Origin: an uncultured Muribaculaceae bacterium
Lineage (GTDB): Bacteria > Bacteroidota > Bacteroidia > Bacteroidales > Muribaculaceae
DNA: 64,000 nt
Reading direction: 5' to 3'
Assembly: GCA_910585275.1 (NCBI GenBank)
Contig: CAJUCW010000005.1
Coordinates: 62,001 to 126,000 of the forward strand
The translations under genes and the position numbers were made by a program. The notes beneath the pieces are model-generated. The model was not told the DNA's origin. It made no database searches and was given only the letters and a program-made list of their open reading frames with translations. Below are positions 43,301 to 51,334 of this stretch, in pieces. The stretch's first letter is position 1; every line of letters begins with the position of its first letter.

Positions 43301-44890
43301 AAGAATCAGCCATGAATCCTCCCCTTCGAGATGACCGTCGGCATCGATGTGAGCTTGCGCAATCTCATTATCGATGTCAACCAACACATTGATTTCCTTC
43401 CCGTCTTTATTTGCCTCCGCCGTCAACCCTTCATAAAGGGTGCCTCCATATTCAAAACCGGCGATACAAGCGTTGACGTGTCCGTTTACATCCTTTCCCT
43501 TCAACTCCCCGGAAAAAGAAACGTCAGACGAGATTTTTCCCAACCTTGCATCGCCGGTCAATATCCCGACATTAAGTCCATCGGAAGAAAAATCACCGGA
43601 AAAAGAACCGGTTCCCTTTTTAAGGCCGGAGGTACGCGCCACAACATCGATTCCTCCTATTGAAGTGGCAAGCCTGCAATCGGCCGTATAGCGTCCTTCA
43701 GAAACAATGCCGTCGCCCGATGCAGACAACCTTATATCGCCACATTTCTTAATCATACCCTCCAATTTGGACGACAATCCGGGAATTTTGTTCAAAACTT
43801 CGGCAACGGCGGCAGACGAAGCATTGAAGTCAAGTTTTTTGACTTTATAGGAAATGTCTTTCACATCGTTGAGCTTATCGACGTTGCCGGAAAGATGGAG
43901 CATAAAATCGCCATTGCCCGAATCAAATGAAAAATCACTCACGCGAATCGATTCGGCATTCCCGGAAACTTCGGCCGACAGCAAAAAAGGCATCGCGTAT
44001 CTGTGAAAATCCGGCACAAGCCAAGAAAAATCGGACAATGAAACCTGATTGTCAACTAATACCACCATATTCTCTCCATACTTGATAGCATCGAACAGTT
44101 TGTCGAAACCATCATATTTCAAAGAGATATCAGAAGGCCGGATTTCAGTATCAGGCAATTTCACCACAAAGTTCTCAACCGAAAGTGAGCGAGGGGTGAC
44201 ATGTGCCTTGAAAGCTATTGTACGGACATCAAGACCTCCGGAAAGTTTGAACGACAATCTTCGAAGATCAATCTTGATATCGTCGTTAGATATCCTCGGA
44301 AGATTGATATCAGCCTTGAGGTCGGAAAGGAGCAAATGGTTGAAATCGGTTTTCAGCCGGTTGTCCGACATAGGAATCCATTCTTTGTCGAAGCGGACGG
44401 CACATCTTCTGAGCACGACACTTTTCAGATTAAGATCGAACTTTGTCGGAGGCTTATTTTTTTCCTTAGGTTTGAAGGCGTCTATAATGAATTGGATATT
44501 AAGCGGCTCCCCTTCTTTTTTCTGACTGATGTCTGCTTCAAGCCCTATGACTTCGGCATAAGTAAGTTCTATCTTACGGTCGTTCAAAAGACGCCACAAA
44601 TTAATTCCGGCACCAACTGTTTCTACATAAAGACATCGTTTCCCATCCCTGTCAAAAACAGAGAAACCGTTTACAACCACTTCATTGAATGGATGTATGG
44701 AAAGAGTCCCTATTTTCAAATCCGAGCCGAAAAATGCCGAAGCTTCCGTCTCAACCTTTTCCTTCACATAATTCTGGAAAGAAGGCACCGACACCAATAT
44801 ATATAATGCAAGATAAACCACGGCAACCAGTACAATCGCCGTGAACAATATTCCTCTTGCCACTTTATATAATGTTTTCAGTAATCTCAT
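40325..44890 (-). CDS. tamB: TamB-like AsmA/translocation-and-assembly protein
   Basis: 1521 aa from the ATG at 44890, which follows a GGAAAA ribosome-binding site; a longer frame from 44920 lacks one. One N-terminal signal-anchor helix (about 12-35: ILFTAIVLVAVVYLALYILV) is followed by a very long beta-rich periplasmic chain with repeated 'G.L...' strands and a C-terminal DUF490/TamB domain (YTLEEGNYNFSLQDLILRDFKIRQGSSISFNG; FDIEYLLNRSGNLRLKAYNHFND). Such proteins form a hydrophobic groove bridging inner and outer membranes and carry phospholipid or aid barrel assembly. It is divergent from tsaD, a common Bacteroidales arrangement. No tamA is nearby. Confidence 0.9.
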   Translation of the reverse strand: MRLLKTLYKVARGILFTAIVLVAVVYLALYILVSVPSFQNYVKEKVETEASAFFGSDLKIGTLSIHPFNEVVVNGFSVFDRDGKRCLYVETVGAGINLWRLLNDRKIELTYAEVIGLEADISQKKEGEPLNIQFIIDAFKPKEKNKPPTKFDLNLKSVVLRRCAVRFDKEWIPMSDNRLKTDFNHLLLSDLKADINLPRISNDDIKIDLRRLSFKLSGGLDVRTIAFKAHVTPRSLSVENFVVKLPDTEIRPSDISLKYDGFDKLFDAIKYGENMVVLVDNQVSLSDFSWLVPDFHRYAMPFLLSAEVSGNAESIRVSDFSFDSGNGDFMLHLSGNVDKLNDVKDISYKVKKLDFNASSAAVAEVLNKIPGLSSKLEGMIKKCGDIRLSASGDGIVSEGRYTADCRLATSIGGIDVVARTSGLKKGTGSFSGDFSSDGLNVGILTGDARLGKISSDVSFSGELKGKDVNGHVNACIAGFEYGGTLYEGLTAEANKDGKEINVLVDIDNEIAQAHIDADGHLEGEDSWLILSARVDSFVPSRLGILPAYKDYVFTAMVNALVEGNNPDNVTGEVRVNDLAFYSDGEKSIKLDRLLLKAESDAMARTLTLRSDWVDGVVKGDFKVKEIPEEVLSMLSSVMPSLLVPKAKDSEFTSDVEFSFNVKANNTLPEFFNLPFRFLVDIPVKGAIDGTGNSARLDVDVPFIQQGKNKLVRDTRLDVRLDGESGTANVNATTMFPAKKGDVVLSVGLLGQSDNVFADVEWVTPSNSAFNGKMSLGAEIKKDEFSGKPEVNLDINPSSFDFGPAHWNIDRSSVAYNDGILDVKGMRIWHDNQFVEIGGRASASPLDSVTVRLADIDVDYIFDTLNINYVTFGGIATGDVTAWGALGKEPRAYTDNLSIKSLSYNGSVLGDGNLKSHWDNEEKKVAISADIKGEGDCSTRMDGGIWVTRDSLSFSIDTYRVPVGFLGPFMKAFSSDVKGRASGSVKLFGTFSDIDLVGKVLADSVAIKLDYTNVYYHGTDSVFLKPGRIEIPSFRLYDKFGNSAILSGELTHRYFHDPRFTFRISDVRRLLCYDTNQKMNPDWYGTFFGNGSAVVRGWPGAVSVSVDMTAVGNSNFTFVLNDTQAAEDYRFLTFSDRRKKEAEKLRADTVSSILASFQKKIDSQSDAPSKFMIDIRGSVSPSTLMTLVMDPVAGDKITARGNGNIQVDYDSESDEMQMFGKYTLEEGNYNFSLQDLILRDFKIRQGSSISFNGAPLNARLDITASYRVNTNLSDLDKSFSTDRELARTNVPVEAMLMVEGEMQHPDISFDIELPTLTQDMERKVKSIVSTDDMMSRQIIYLLALNRFYTPEYMGSTSNGGELAAVASSTLSSQLSNMLGQLTDKFTVAPSFRSDKGDFSDIEVDVALSSRLLNNRLLINGNFGYRDRSTSQTTFVGDFDIEYLLNRSGNLRLKAYNHFNDQNYYLRQALTTQGLGVVYRKDFDNPFTFLRRRKKEQKDGESVEKSAEENDSITTVTIDDVKK

Positions 44891-44970
44891 CACATTTTCC
44901 ACTGAAGCGTAATGCCGCAAACCGGGAATTGAAAATCAAATGCAAATTTAATGATTTTTTCACTATCAAA

Positions 44971-45111
44971 CAGTCGAAACCTTTGCTTTTTCAAGAATAC
45001 ACTCGTTTTTTTAGCTGTAATCCCGACTACACAAATCACTGTCATCACACGCCAAACATTCGGTCGGCAGATTGAAAAGCGAAAGAAAAGAGAAAAAGTT
45101 TAAACGACTTC
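44971..45111 (+). mobile_element. Decayed copy 6 of the 204-bp repeat
   Basis: The right end AAAAAGTTTAAACGACTTC (45093-45111) is intact. On the left, CAGTCG-AAAC-CTTTG-CTTTTTCAAG (44971-44995) aligns with the element start. The centre has no resemblance. It sits between tamB and tsaD, 66 bp before the tsaD ATG. Confidence 0.5.
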
Positions 45112-45122
45112 CATGTTTGCGC

Positions 45123-45153
45123 TTTGCCGTTTCAACTAATTGCGTTAACTTTG
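45123..45153 (+). promoter_or_regulatory. tsaD promoter
   Basis: TTTG (45123-45126), 19 nt, TAACTTTG (45146-45153), an exact -33/-7 match 24 nt before the ATG at 45178. It also rules out the longer frame starting at 45124. Confidence 0.75.
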
Positions 45154-45177
45154 CGTCAGCAAAAAAACACACTATTA

Positions 45178-46194
45178 ATGAGCATAAACATTCTCGGCAT
45201 AGAATCATCGTGCGACGACACGTCGGCGGCAGTGATTTGCGACGGCTGCCTTAAAAGCAATGTCATCGCAAGCCAAAAAGTGCATGAAGCATACGGAGGG
45301 GTTGTGCCGGAACTTGCTTCGAGGGCACACCAGCAGAACATTGTGCCCGTTGTGAGCGAAGCCCTGCGCCAAGCCGGAATCGACAAATCCGAACTTTCGG
45401 CAATTGCGTTCACGCGCGGTCCCGGATTGCTTGGGTCGCTCCTTGTCGGCACGTCGTTCGCAAAAGGCATGTCAATCGGACTTGATATACCTTTGATAGA
45501 TGTTAACCATCTGCACGCACACGTTCTTTCTCATTTCGTCAGGAAATCGCCGGGAGACAACGTCCCGGATTTTCCTTTTTTGTGTCTTCTGATTTCGGGA
45601 GGCAATTCGCAAATTGTGATTGCCAGAAGCCCGAAGGAAATGGAAATAGTGGGTAAAACAATCGATGATGCCGCCGGAGAAGCCTTCGACAAATGTGCAA
45701 AGGTCATGGGACTCCCCTATCCGGGAGGCCCACATATCGACCGTCTCGCGGCAGAGGGAGACCCTACAGCCTTCCGTTTCAGCAAACCTCACATACCGGG
45801 CCTTGACTATTCGTTCAGCGGATTGAAAACTTCGTTTCTATACACCCTACGCGACAACCTGTCGAAAGACCCTGATTTTGTCGAAAAAAACAAAACAGGC
45901 CTTGCGGCCTCCCTTCAGGCAACCATAATCGACATCCTTCTCGATAAACTTGCCAAGGCTCTTGAGCGTTATCCTGTGGAGCACGTCGCCATCGGAGGAG
46001 GGGTCTCCGCCAATTCCGGAGTGCGAGCCGCGGTGGCTGAATTCTGCAATAAAAAAGGTGTAAAAGCTTGGATTCCTGAAAGGGCATTCACCACAGACAA
46101 TGCTGCAATGGTGGCCGCCGCAGGATATTTCAAATATCTCGACAAAGAATTCTGCGACCTTTCGCTTCCTCCATTCTCCAGGGTTTCCATGTAG
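45178..46194 (+). CDS. tsaD: tRNA N6-threonylcarbamoyladenosine synthase subunit TsaD
   Basis: 338 aa. Begins with LGIESSCDDTSAA; family signature PELASRAHQQNI; metal-binding His111 and His115 in NHLHAHVLSHF; DDAAGEAFDK; FSGLKTSFLY; GGGVSANSGVR. It transfers the threonylcarbamoyl group to A37 of ANN-decoding tRNAs with TsaB/E. The ATG at 45178 is chosen because the promoter lies just upstream and homologs start here. Confidence 0.97.
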   Translation: MSINILGIESSCDDTSAAVICDGCLKSNVIASQKVHEAYGGVVPELASRAHQQNIVPVVSEALRQAGIDKSELSAIAFTRGPGLLGSLLVGTSFAKGMSIGLDIPLIDVNHLHAHVLSHFVRKSPGDNVPDFPFLCLLISGGNSQIVIARSPKEMEIVGKTIDDAAGEAFDKCAKVMGLPYPGGPHIDRLAAEGDPTAFRFSKPHIPGLDYSFSGLKTSFLYTLRDNLSKDPDFVEKNKTGLAASLQATIIDILLDKLAKALERYPVEHVAIGGGVSANSGVRAAVAEFCNKKGVKAWIPERAFTTDNAAMVAAAGYFKYLDKEFCDLSLPPFSRVSM

Positions 46195-46220
46195 TCCCAG
46201 CACTATTTTTTCGTTTTGCA

Positions 46221-47006
46221 ATGAATAAGAAAACCGAAAATAACAAAGCCAATCCGGTCCACACTGAGACACGACATACGATTATTTACGGCTATACCAA
46301 GCAAGAATTATCAAAAGTGATTCGTCATTTTGAATCACAACTGCCGGATTTCGTAAAAATCACAATCGACTCTTCAGACCTGGTAACAAAAATCACACTT
46401 ACGGGCACCAACTCCGGGGTGGAACTTCTAAGATTCAAGATGAACCGCTTTCATCAGGACCTGAACGAGATTTTCTGCCAAGAAGTGGTGGCGACCGAAG
46501 ACAAGACGGTGGCCCAGGTGCTCGGTGAGCTTCTCACCGAACGTGAATTGACAGTGGCTGCAGCCGAGAGCTGCACGGGCGGCAATATTGCTCACCGTAT
46601 AGTGCAGGTTCCCGGTTCATCCGCTTATTTTCTCGGGAGTGTGGTGAGCTATTCAAACGATGTCAAAGCTGAAGTGCTCGGCGTGCCACGCAATGACATC
46701 TCCGCTCATGGAGCGGTGAGCCGTCCCGTAGCAGAAGCCATGGCTAAAGGCGCCGCCAAGCTTATGAGAAGCGACTGTGCGATAGCCACAACCGGCATAG
46801 CAGGTCCCGACGGAGGCACCCGCTTCAAACCTGTGGGCACCGTATGGATTGCCGTAAAATATGGAGAGAAAACAGTCAGCGAATGCATCCATTTCAAAGG
46901 AGACCGCAACAGTGTGATTGAAGGCGCCACCAGCCACGGCATGGTGATGCTTATCAACCTTCTCCGAAATTGCTATGTGATGCAAGAAGACTTAAACGAC
47001 GACTGA
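46221..47006 (+). CDS. Short CinA: KH-like region plus PncC nicotinamide-nucleotide amidase
   Basis: 261 aa. The C-terminal PncC/CinA_C domain (about 95-255) is complete: ELTVAAAESCTGGNIAHRIVQVPGSSAYFLGSVVSYSN, GAVSRPVAEAMA, ATTGIAGPDGGT and KPVGTVWIA. The N-terminal 95 residues (HTIIYGYTKQELSKVIRHFE..) resemble the middle KH-like domain of full CinA, but the N-terminal MoaB-like domain of about 170 residues is missing, with only 26 bp to the tsaD stop. It probably deamidates nicotinamide mononucleotide and lacks pyrophosphatase activity. Cotranscribed with tsaD. Confidence 0.85.
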   Translation: MNKKTENNKANPVHTETRHTIIYGYTKQELSKVIRHFESQLPDFVKITIDSSDLVTKITLTGTNSGVELLRFKMNRFHQDLNEIFCQEVVATEDKTVAQVLGELLTERELTVAAAESCTGGNIAHRIVQVPGSSAYFLGSVVSYSNDVKAEVLGVPRNDISAHGAVSRPVAEAMAKGAAKLMRSDCAIATTGIAGPDGGTRFKPVGTVWIAVKYGEKTVSECIHFKGDRNSVIEGATSHGMVMLINLLRNCYVMQEDLNDD

Positions 47007-47079
47007 TGGCCAAATTTTATCCCTCCGAAGGCTTTTAATCGGCATTAATTATTCTAAGAAAAAATTTAATATATTCATA

Positions 47080-47111
47080 TTTGCAGGATTCGGTAATTTT
47101 TACTAATTTTG
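47080..47111 (+). promoter_or_regulatory. rpmB operon promoter
   Basis: TTTG (47080-47083), 20 nt, TAATTTTG (47104-47111), an exact consensus match. The leader (about 115 nt) contains CCGCCA (47140-47145) / TGGCGG (47158-47163) and GGCCT-C-AGGCC palindromes that could form an autoregulatory RNA structure. Confidence 0.75.
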
Positions 47112-47231
47112 CACCCGGTTTGTGGCACATCCTTTAAAACCGCCAATCTGATGCGCCTGGCGGTGATATGAGAACTGAGATGGCGGCCTCAGGCCTTAAG
47201 ATATTTTTAATTCAATTAAAAAACAACAGCC

Positions 47232-47495
47232 ATGTCAAAAGTTTGTCAGATTTCAGGCAAAAAAGCTTCCGTGGGCAACAACGTTTCCCACTCAAAGCGT
47301 CGCACCAAGCGCAAATTCAACGTCAACCTCCACAGAAAGAAATTCTACTGGGTTGAGCAGGATATGTGGATTGAGCTAACCGTGTCGGCACATGCTCTCC
47401 GCACAATCAACAAAATCGGCCTTAACGCGGCCCTCAAAAAAGCCGAGAAAGAAGGCAACCTCGACTTCAAAGACATCAAAATCATTTCTCTTTAA
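47232..47495 (+). CDS. rpmB: 50S ribosomal protein L28
   Basis: 87 aa: SKVCQISGKKASVGNNVSHSKRRTKRKFNVNLHRKKF, then LTVSAHALRTINKIGLNAAL. Full length. First of a three-gene ribosomal operon with its own promoter. Confidence 0.97.
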   Translation: MSKVCQISGKKASVGNNVSHSKRRTKRKFNVNLHRKKFYWVEQDMWIELTVSAHALRTINKIGLNAALKKAEKEGNLDFKDIKIISL

Positions 47496-47511
47496 TCAGA
47501 ATTTCTAAACT

Positions 47512-47700
47512 ATGGCAAAGAAAGCTAAAGGCAATAGAGTGCAGGTTATCCTTGAATGCACCGAACACAAAGCCAGCGGTATGCCCGGAATGTCAAGATA
47601 CATCACCACCAAGAACCGCAAGAATACAACAGGACGTCTGGAGTTGAAAAAATACAACCCCATCCTCAAGAGAATGACCATCCATAAAGAAATTAAATAA
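47512..47700 (+). CDS. rpmG: 50S ribosomal protein L33
   Basis: 62 aa: GNRVQVILECTEHKASGMPGMSRYITTKNRKNTTGRLELKKYNPILKR. It keeps one Cys (ECT) but lacks the second half of the zinc knuckle, so it is the C-minus-type L33. 16 bp after rpmB. Confidence 0.96.
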   Translation: MAKKAKGNRVQVILECTEHKASGMPGMSRYITTKNRKNTTGRLELKKYNPILKRMTIHKEIK

Positions 47701-47713
47701 GCACCACTGAACC

Positions 47714-47863
47714 ATGGCAAAGAAAACCGTCGCGTCTCTTCAGAAAGGTGAAGGACGCACCTACAGCAAAATCATCAAAATGGAGAAATCTCCTAAGACA
47801 GGCGCTTATGTCTTCAAAGAGGAAATGGTGCCCAACGACGCAGTTCAGGCTGCCCTTAAATAA
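47714..47863 (+). CDS. DUF4295 small basic protein
   Basis: 49 aa (ATG 47714, TAA 47861-47863), beginning MAKKTVASLQKGEGRTYSKI and ending VPNDAVQAALK. A Bacteroidetes-specific protein that always follows L28-L33, probably ribosome-associated. 13 bp after rpmG. Confidence 0.93.
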   Translation: MAKKTVASLQKGEGRTYSKIIKMEKSPKTGAYVFKEEMVPNDAVQAALK

Positions 47864-47890
47864 ATCAGAAATTTTTCTTTCTAACGATAA

Positions 47891-47926
47891 CAATAGAGTC
47901 CGGAAATTTCCGGACTCTATTGTTTT
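47891..47926 (+). terminator. Terminator of the rpmB operon
   Basis: CAATAGAGTCCGGAAA directly followed by its complement (47891-47922), a perfect 32-bp palindrome, then TTTT. Confidence 0.85.
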
Positions 47927-47946
47927 ATCGCCATACCATCACAAAA

Positions 47947-47987
47947 TTAAATGAGGGCATATGTTCTGAACATATGCCCTCATTTAA
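47947..47987 (-). terminator. Terminator of the lpx operon
   Basis: Perfect 19-bp arms TTAAATGAGGGCATATGTT (47947-47965) and AACATATGCCCTCATTTAA (47969-47987), loop CTG. Followed on minus by TTTTG. It ends lpxA transcription, 25 bp from the rpmB terminator. Confidence 0.85.
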
Positions 47988-48005
47988 AAGATACGCACAA
48001 CGGCG

Positions 48006-48779
48006 TTAGATAGCGGAACGAATCACTCCACGGTTTGAGTTTACGACAAACTCAATAATCTCTTCGCGATATTTCGACTCGGGAAGTGTCTCCTTAATAA
48101 GGTTCACAGCGTTCGTAACGTTAAGATCGCTCAGATAAAGCACCCTGTAGATGTCGCCGATAGTCCTTATGTCCTCCTGCGAGAAACCGTTGCGATGAAG
48201 GCCGATAGTGTTGAGACCTACGTAGGAAATAGGTTCACGTGCAGCTTTAACATAGGGAGGAATGTCTTTATTCACAAGCGAACCGCCCTGAAGCATGATG
48301 TTGCGGCCGAGATGACAGAATTGATGTATAAGACTTCCACCTCCTATCACAGCATAATCATCGACCACAACCTCTCCGGCAAGCTGACACGCATTCGACA
48401 TTATCACCCGGTCGCCTATGACACAATCATGGGCGACGTGGTTGTAAGCCATAATAAGGCAGTTCTGCCCCACCACGGTTTTGCCTTTCGATGCGGTTCC
48501 ACGGTTGACGGTGACACATTCACGCAAAGTAGTGCCGTCGCCGATATAAGCATAGGTTTCCTCACCCTTGAACTTCAAGTCCTGTGGAATCGCTGAAATC
48601 ACAGCCCCAGGGAAAATCCTGACACCCGAACCGATTCTCGCCCCGGGATATATAGTCACATTCCCGGCAATCTCGCAATTGTCGCCAATTTCCACGTCAT
48701 CATATATATTGGTGAAATTGCCGATTTTCACATTGTTTCCGATTTTAGCACCGGGATGGACATAATACAAGTTGTTCAT
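48006..48779 (-). CDS. lpxA: UDP-N-acetylglucosamine acyltransferase
   Basis: 257 aa left-handed beta-helix with hexapeptide repeats (for example IGNNVKIGNFTNIYDDVEIGDNCEIAGN). The catalytic His is in AYNHVAHDCVIGD. First committed step of lipid A synthesis. 18 bp after lpxC-fabZ. Confidence 0.97.
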   Translation of the reverse strand: MNNLYYVHPGAKIGNNVKIGNFTNIYDDVEIGDNCEIAGNVTIYPGARIGSGVRIFPGAVISAIPQDLKFKGEETYAYIGDGTTLRECVTVNRGTASKGKTVVGQNCLIMAYNHVAHDCVIGDRVIMSNACQLAGEVVVDDYAVIGGGSLIHQFCHLGRNIMLQGGSLVNKDIPPYVKAAREPISYVGLNTIGLHRNGFSQEDIRTIGDIYRVLYLSDLNVTNAVNLIKETLPESKYREEIIEFVVNSNRGVIRSAI

Positions 48780-48797
48780 TATTACCTTCTTGACTGT

Positions 48798-50180
48798 TTA
48801 TTTGTTTTTAATAATCTGGGCCATAAATTCCGCTTCACATACTATCTTCTCTCCCACAAAGGCATAACCCTTGACAACGGCACATCCGCGTCTGATTTCC
48901 GTCATAAGGCTTACATTCAGAAGCAATGTGCTTCCGGGAACCACCTTCTGACGGAACTTCACATTGTCAATCTTAAGAAAATATGTGCTATACTTTTCAG
49001 GATCCTCAAGATAGTTGAGCACAAGCACCCCGGCAGCCTGCGCCATGGCTTCTACCTGAAGCACACCCGGCATAACCGGCTCCTGAGGGAAATGCCCCGG
49101 GAAAAACGGTTCGTTTACGGTCACGTTTTTCACCGCTACGCAATGTTTCTTATCGATTTCAATCACCTTGTCGATAAGGAGGAACGGATAGCGGTGTGGA
49201 AGGAGCTTGCGGATTCCGTTCACATCGATTATCGGTTCTTCGTTGGGATTATAGTAAGGAGATTGTATTTCAGTGTGACGCACTTCCTTACGGACCATTC
49301 TGGTAAACTTGTTGTTGATGGTATGTCCCGGACGTATCGCCACCACACGTCCTTGAATCGGACGTCCGATAAGGGCGAGGTCGCCTATAACATCCATGAG
49401 CTTATGACGGGCCGGTTCGTTATCCCATTTCAAAGGCTTGGGGTTGATATACCCAAGCTGGGAAATATTCATATGCCCCACTCCGACAAGGTCACAGATA
49501 CGGTCGATGTTCTCCTGCGACACGGGGTCGTCATAGATTACAATGGCGTTGTCAAGATCTCCGCCCTTTATAAGTCCATGCTGAAGGAGGGCCTCGATTT
49601 CACGTACAAAAACAAAGGTGCGCGCACTTGCAACTTCCTGTTTGAATTCAGTGATATCATCGAGAACTGCAAACTGGTTGGGAAGCACCTTGGAATTATA
49701 TTCCACCATGACCTCCACGCTAAAGTGGTCATCAGGATAGATGGTCAATACAGAACCGGTCGCCTCATCTTTGAATCTCATCTTTTCCTTGATGATATAA
49801 AAATCTTTTTCGGCGTTCTGTTCCACAATTCCCACCTCCTCGATTTTCTCTACATACTTTATGGCGCTTCCGTCAAGAATCGGCAATTCCGGACCGTTAA
49901 CTTCGATAAGACAGTTGTCTATTCCTGCCGCAAAAAGCGCAGCCATGGCATGCTCTACAGTGCTTACCTTTACTCCATTCTTACCAAGCACGGTGCCGCG
50001 TGTGGTTTCGACCACGTTTTCGGCAACGGCCTCAATCTCGGGCTGGCCTTCAAGGTCAACACGTTTGAATCTATATCCGCGATTGTCTGGAGCGGGATTA
50101 AAAGTCGCCGTAATCTCCATTCCGGAATGAAGACCCTTGCCACATAATGTGAAGGGGGCGTTCAGTGTGAGTTGTTTCAT
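48798..50180 (-). CDS. lpxC-fabZ: Bifunctional UDP-3-O-acyl-GlcNAc deacetylase / 3-hydroxyacyl-ACP dehydratase
   Basis: 460 aa. The LpxC half (1-310) has zinc ligands around STVEHAMAAL (His77) and PARHKLMDVIGD. The FabZ half (about 320-460) has LLPHRYPFLLIDKV and the catalytic NEPFFPGHFPQEPVMPGV. This fusion is typical of Bacteroidetes. Couples lipid A deacetylation to the acyl-chain supply. Confidence 0.97.
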   Translation of the reverse strand: MKQLTLNAPFTLCGKGLHSGMEITATFNPAPDNRGYRFKRVDLEGQPEIEAVAENVVETTRGTVLGKNGVKVSTVEHAMAALFAAGIDNCLIEVNGPELPILDGSAIKYVEKIEEVGIVEQNAEKDFYIIKEKMRFKDEATGSVLTIYPDDHFSVEVMVEYNSKVLPNQFAVLDDITEFKQEVASARTFVFVREIEALLQHGLIKGGDLDNAIVIYDDPVSQENIDRICDLVGVGHMNISQLGYINPKPLKWDNEPARHKLMDVIGDLALIGRPIQGRVVAIRPGHTINNKFTRMVRKEVRHTEIQSPYYNPNEEPIIDVNGIRKLLPHRYPFLLIDKVIEIDKKHCVAVKNVTVNEPFFPGHFPQEPVMPGVLQVEAMAQAAGVLVLNYLEDPEKYSTYFLKIDNVKFRQKVVPGSTLLLNVSLMTEIRRGCAVVKGYAFVGEKIVCEAEFMAQIIKNK

Positions 50181-50183
50181 TAT

Positions 50184-51188
50184 TTACTTGTTGTTACGTT
50201 GTTCAGACAAAAATTTACCAAGCTGTTTGATATATACCTGGTTCTTTGCAAACTGACGGGCTTCTATGGCAGGATATCCCATAAGCCTCTGCCTGTCGCC
50301 TACATTGTTGGGGATTCCCGACTGGGCACCGAATTCATTGAAATCGCCCACTTTAATATGGCCTGCAAAACCACATTGTCCGCCGACCATATTTCCGTTG
50401 CCGATTTGCGTGGAACCCGCTATGCCGGTTTGGGAAGCAAATACATTATTGCGACCTATCGTGACGTTGTGCGCCACCTGAATGAGATTATCGAGCTTTG
50501 TTCCTTTCCCGATGGTGGTCTGTCCGAATGTCGCCCTGTCAACGGTGGTGTTGGCTCCGATTTCGACATCGTCTTCAACAACCACTATGCCGGTCTGGGG
50601 AATTTTTTCGAATTCTCCGTCGTGTGGAGCAAAACCGAATCCATCGGCTCCGATAACCGCCCCCGAATGGATTATACAACGGGCTCCAATGCGGCATCCC
50701 TCATAAATGCGCACTCCGGCACGAACCACGCTGTCGTCGCCGATACTCACGCCATCCCCTATATAAACCTGAGGATATATTTTGACGTTTTTTCCAAGCT
50801 TGACTCCCTTGCCTATATATGCGAATGCTCCGATATATGCCTTTTCAGGAATCTCAACGCCTTGTGCAACGAAACACGGCTGTTCGATACCCTCGGGAAC
50901 GGGCTTACTTGACTCTACCATACGCAAAAGTTCCGCAATGGTTACATAGGGGTCGTCCACACGAATAAGCGTGGTCGAAACCTCCCCTTCCGGGTCAAAA
51001 TCCCTGCCGACGAGCACTGCACTTGCTTTTGTAGTGTGGATAAAATGAGAATATTTCGGATTTGCAATAAAAGAAACATCGCCTTCACGAGCCTCTTCGA
51101 TTTTTGCAAATCCCTTAATCACAACATTTTCATCGCCTTCCACGCTACCCCCCGTGAGGGCCGCAAGGCCCTTAGGTGTTATCTCCAT
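50184..51188 (-). CDS. lpxD: UDP-3-O-acyl-glucosamine N-acyltransferase
   Basis: 334 aa. N-terminal uridine-binding domain (SFIANPKYSHFIHTTKASAVLV) and a hexapeptide beta-helix; the catalytic His lies in QVAHNVTIGRNN. First gene of the lpxD / lpxC-fabZ / lpxA operon; the gap to lpxC-fabZ is only 3 bp. Confidence 0.97.
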   Translation of the reverse strand: MEITPKGLAALTGGSVEGDENVVIKGFAKIEEAREGDVSFIANPKYSHFIHTTKASAVLVGRDFDPEGEVSTTLIRVDDPYVTIAELLRMVESSKPVPEGIEQPCFVAQGVEIPEKAYIGAFAYIGKGVKLGKNVKIYPQVYIGDGVSIGDDSVVRAGVRIYEGCRIGARCIIHSGAVIGADGFGFAPHDGEFEKIPQTGIVVVEDDVEIGANTTVDRATFGQTTIGKGTKLDNLIQVAHNVTIGRNNVFASQTGIAGSTQIGNGNMVGGQCGFAGHIKVGDFNEFGAQSGIPNNVGDRQRLMGYPAIEARQFAKNQVYIKQLGKFLSEQRNNK

Positions 51189-51302
51189 ATCTATTTTCTG
51201 GATAAAATTTCTGCAAATATCGGCATTTTTTTACAAATAGACATCATAAACCCCTATTAATCTTTGTCAACCACCCTCTTTATTTCGATATTTCATTTTT
51301 TT

Positions 51303-51334
51303 CTTGATTGGATGGAGATTATTTGCTACTTTTG
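51303..51334 (+). promoter_or_regulatory. Promoter of the methylmalonyl-CoA epimerase/decarboxylase operon
   Basis: CTTG (51303-51306), 20 nt, TACTTTTG (51327-51334); -7 exact, -33 one base off. Leader about 70 nt to the ATG at 51405. This also argues against the longer frame from 51264. Confidence 0.65.

Noticed and set aside
45124..45177. N-terminal extension of TsaD
   Set aside because: It would overlap the promoter at 45123-45153, and TsaD homologs start at the LGIESSCDD segment.
48756..50147. 463-codon open frame on the plus strand
   Set aside because: Antisense to lpxC-fabZ; no family resemblance, while the minus-strand protein has all catalytic motifs.
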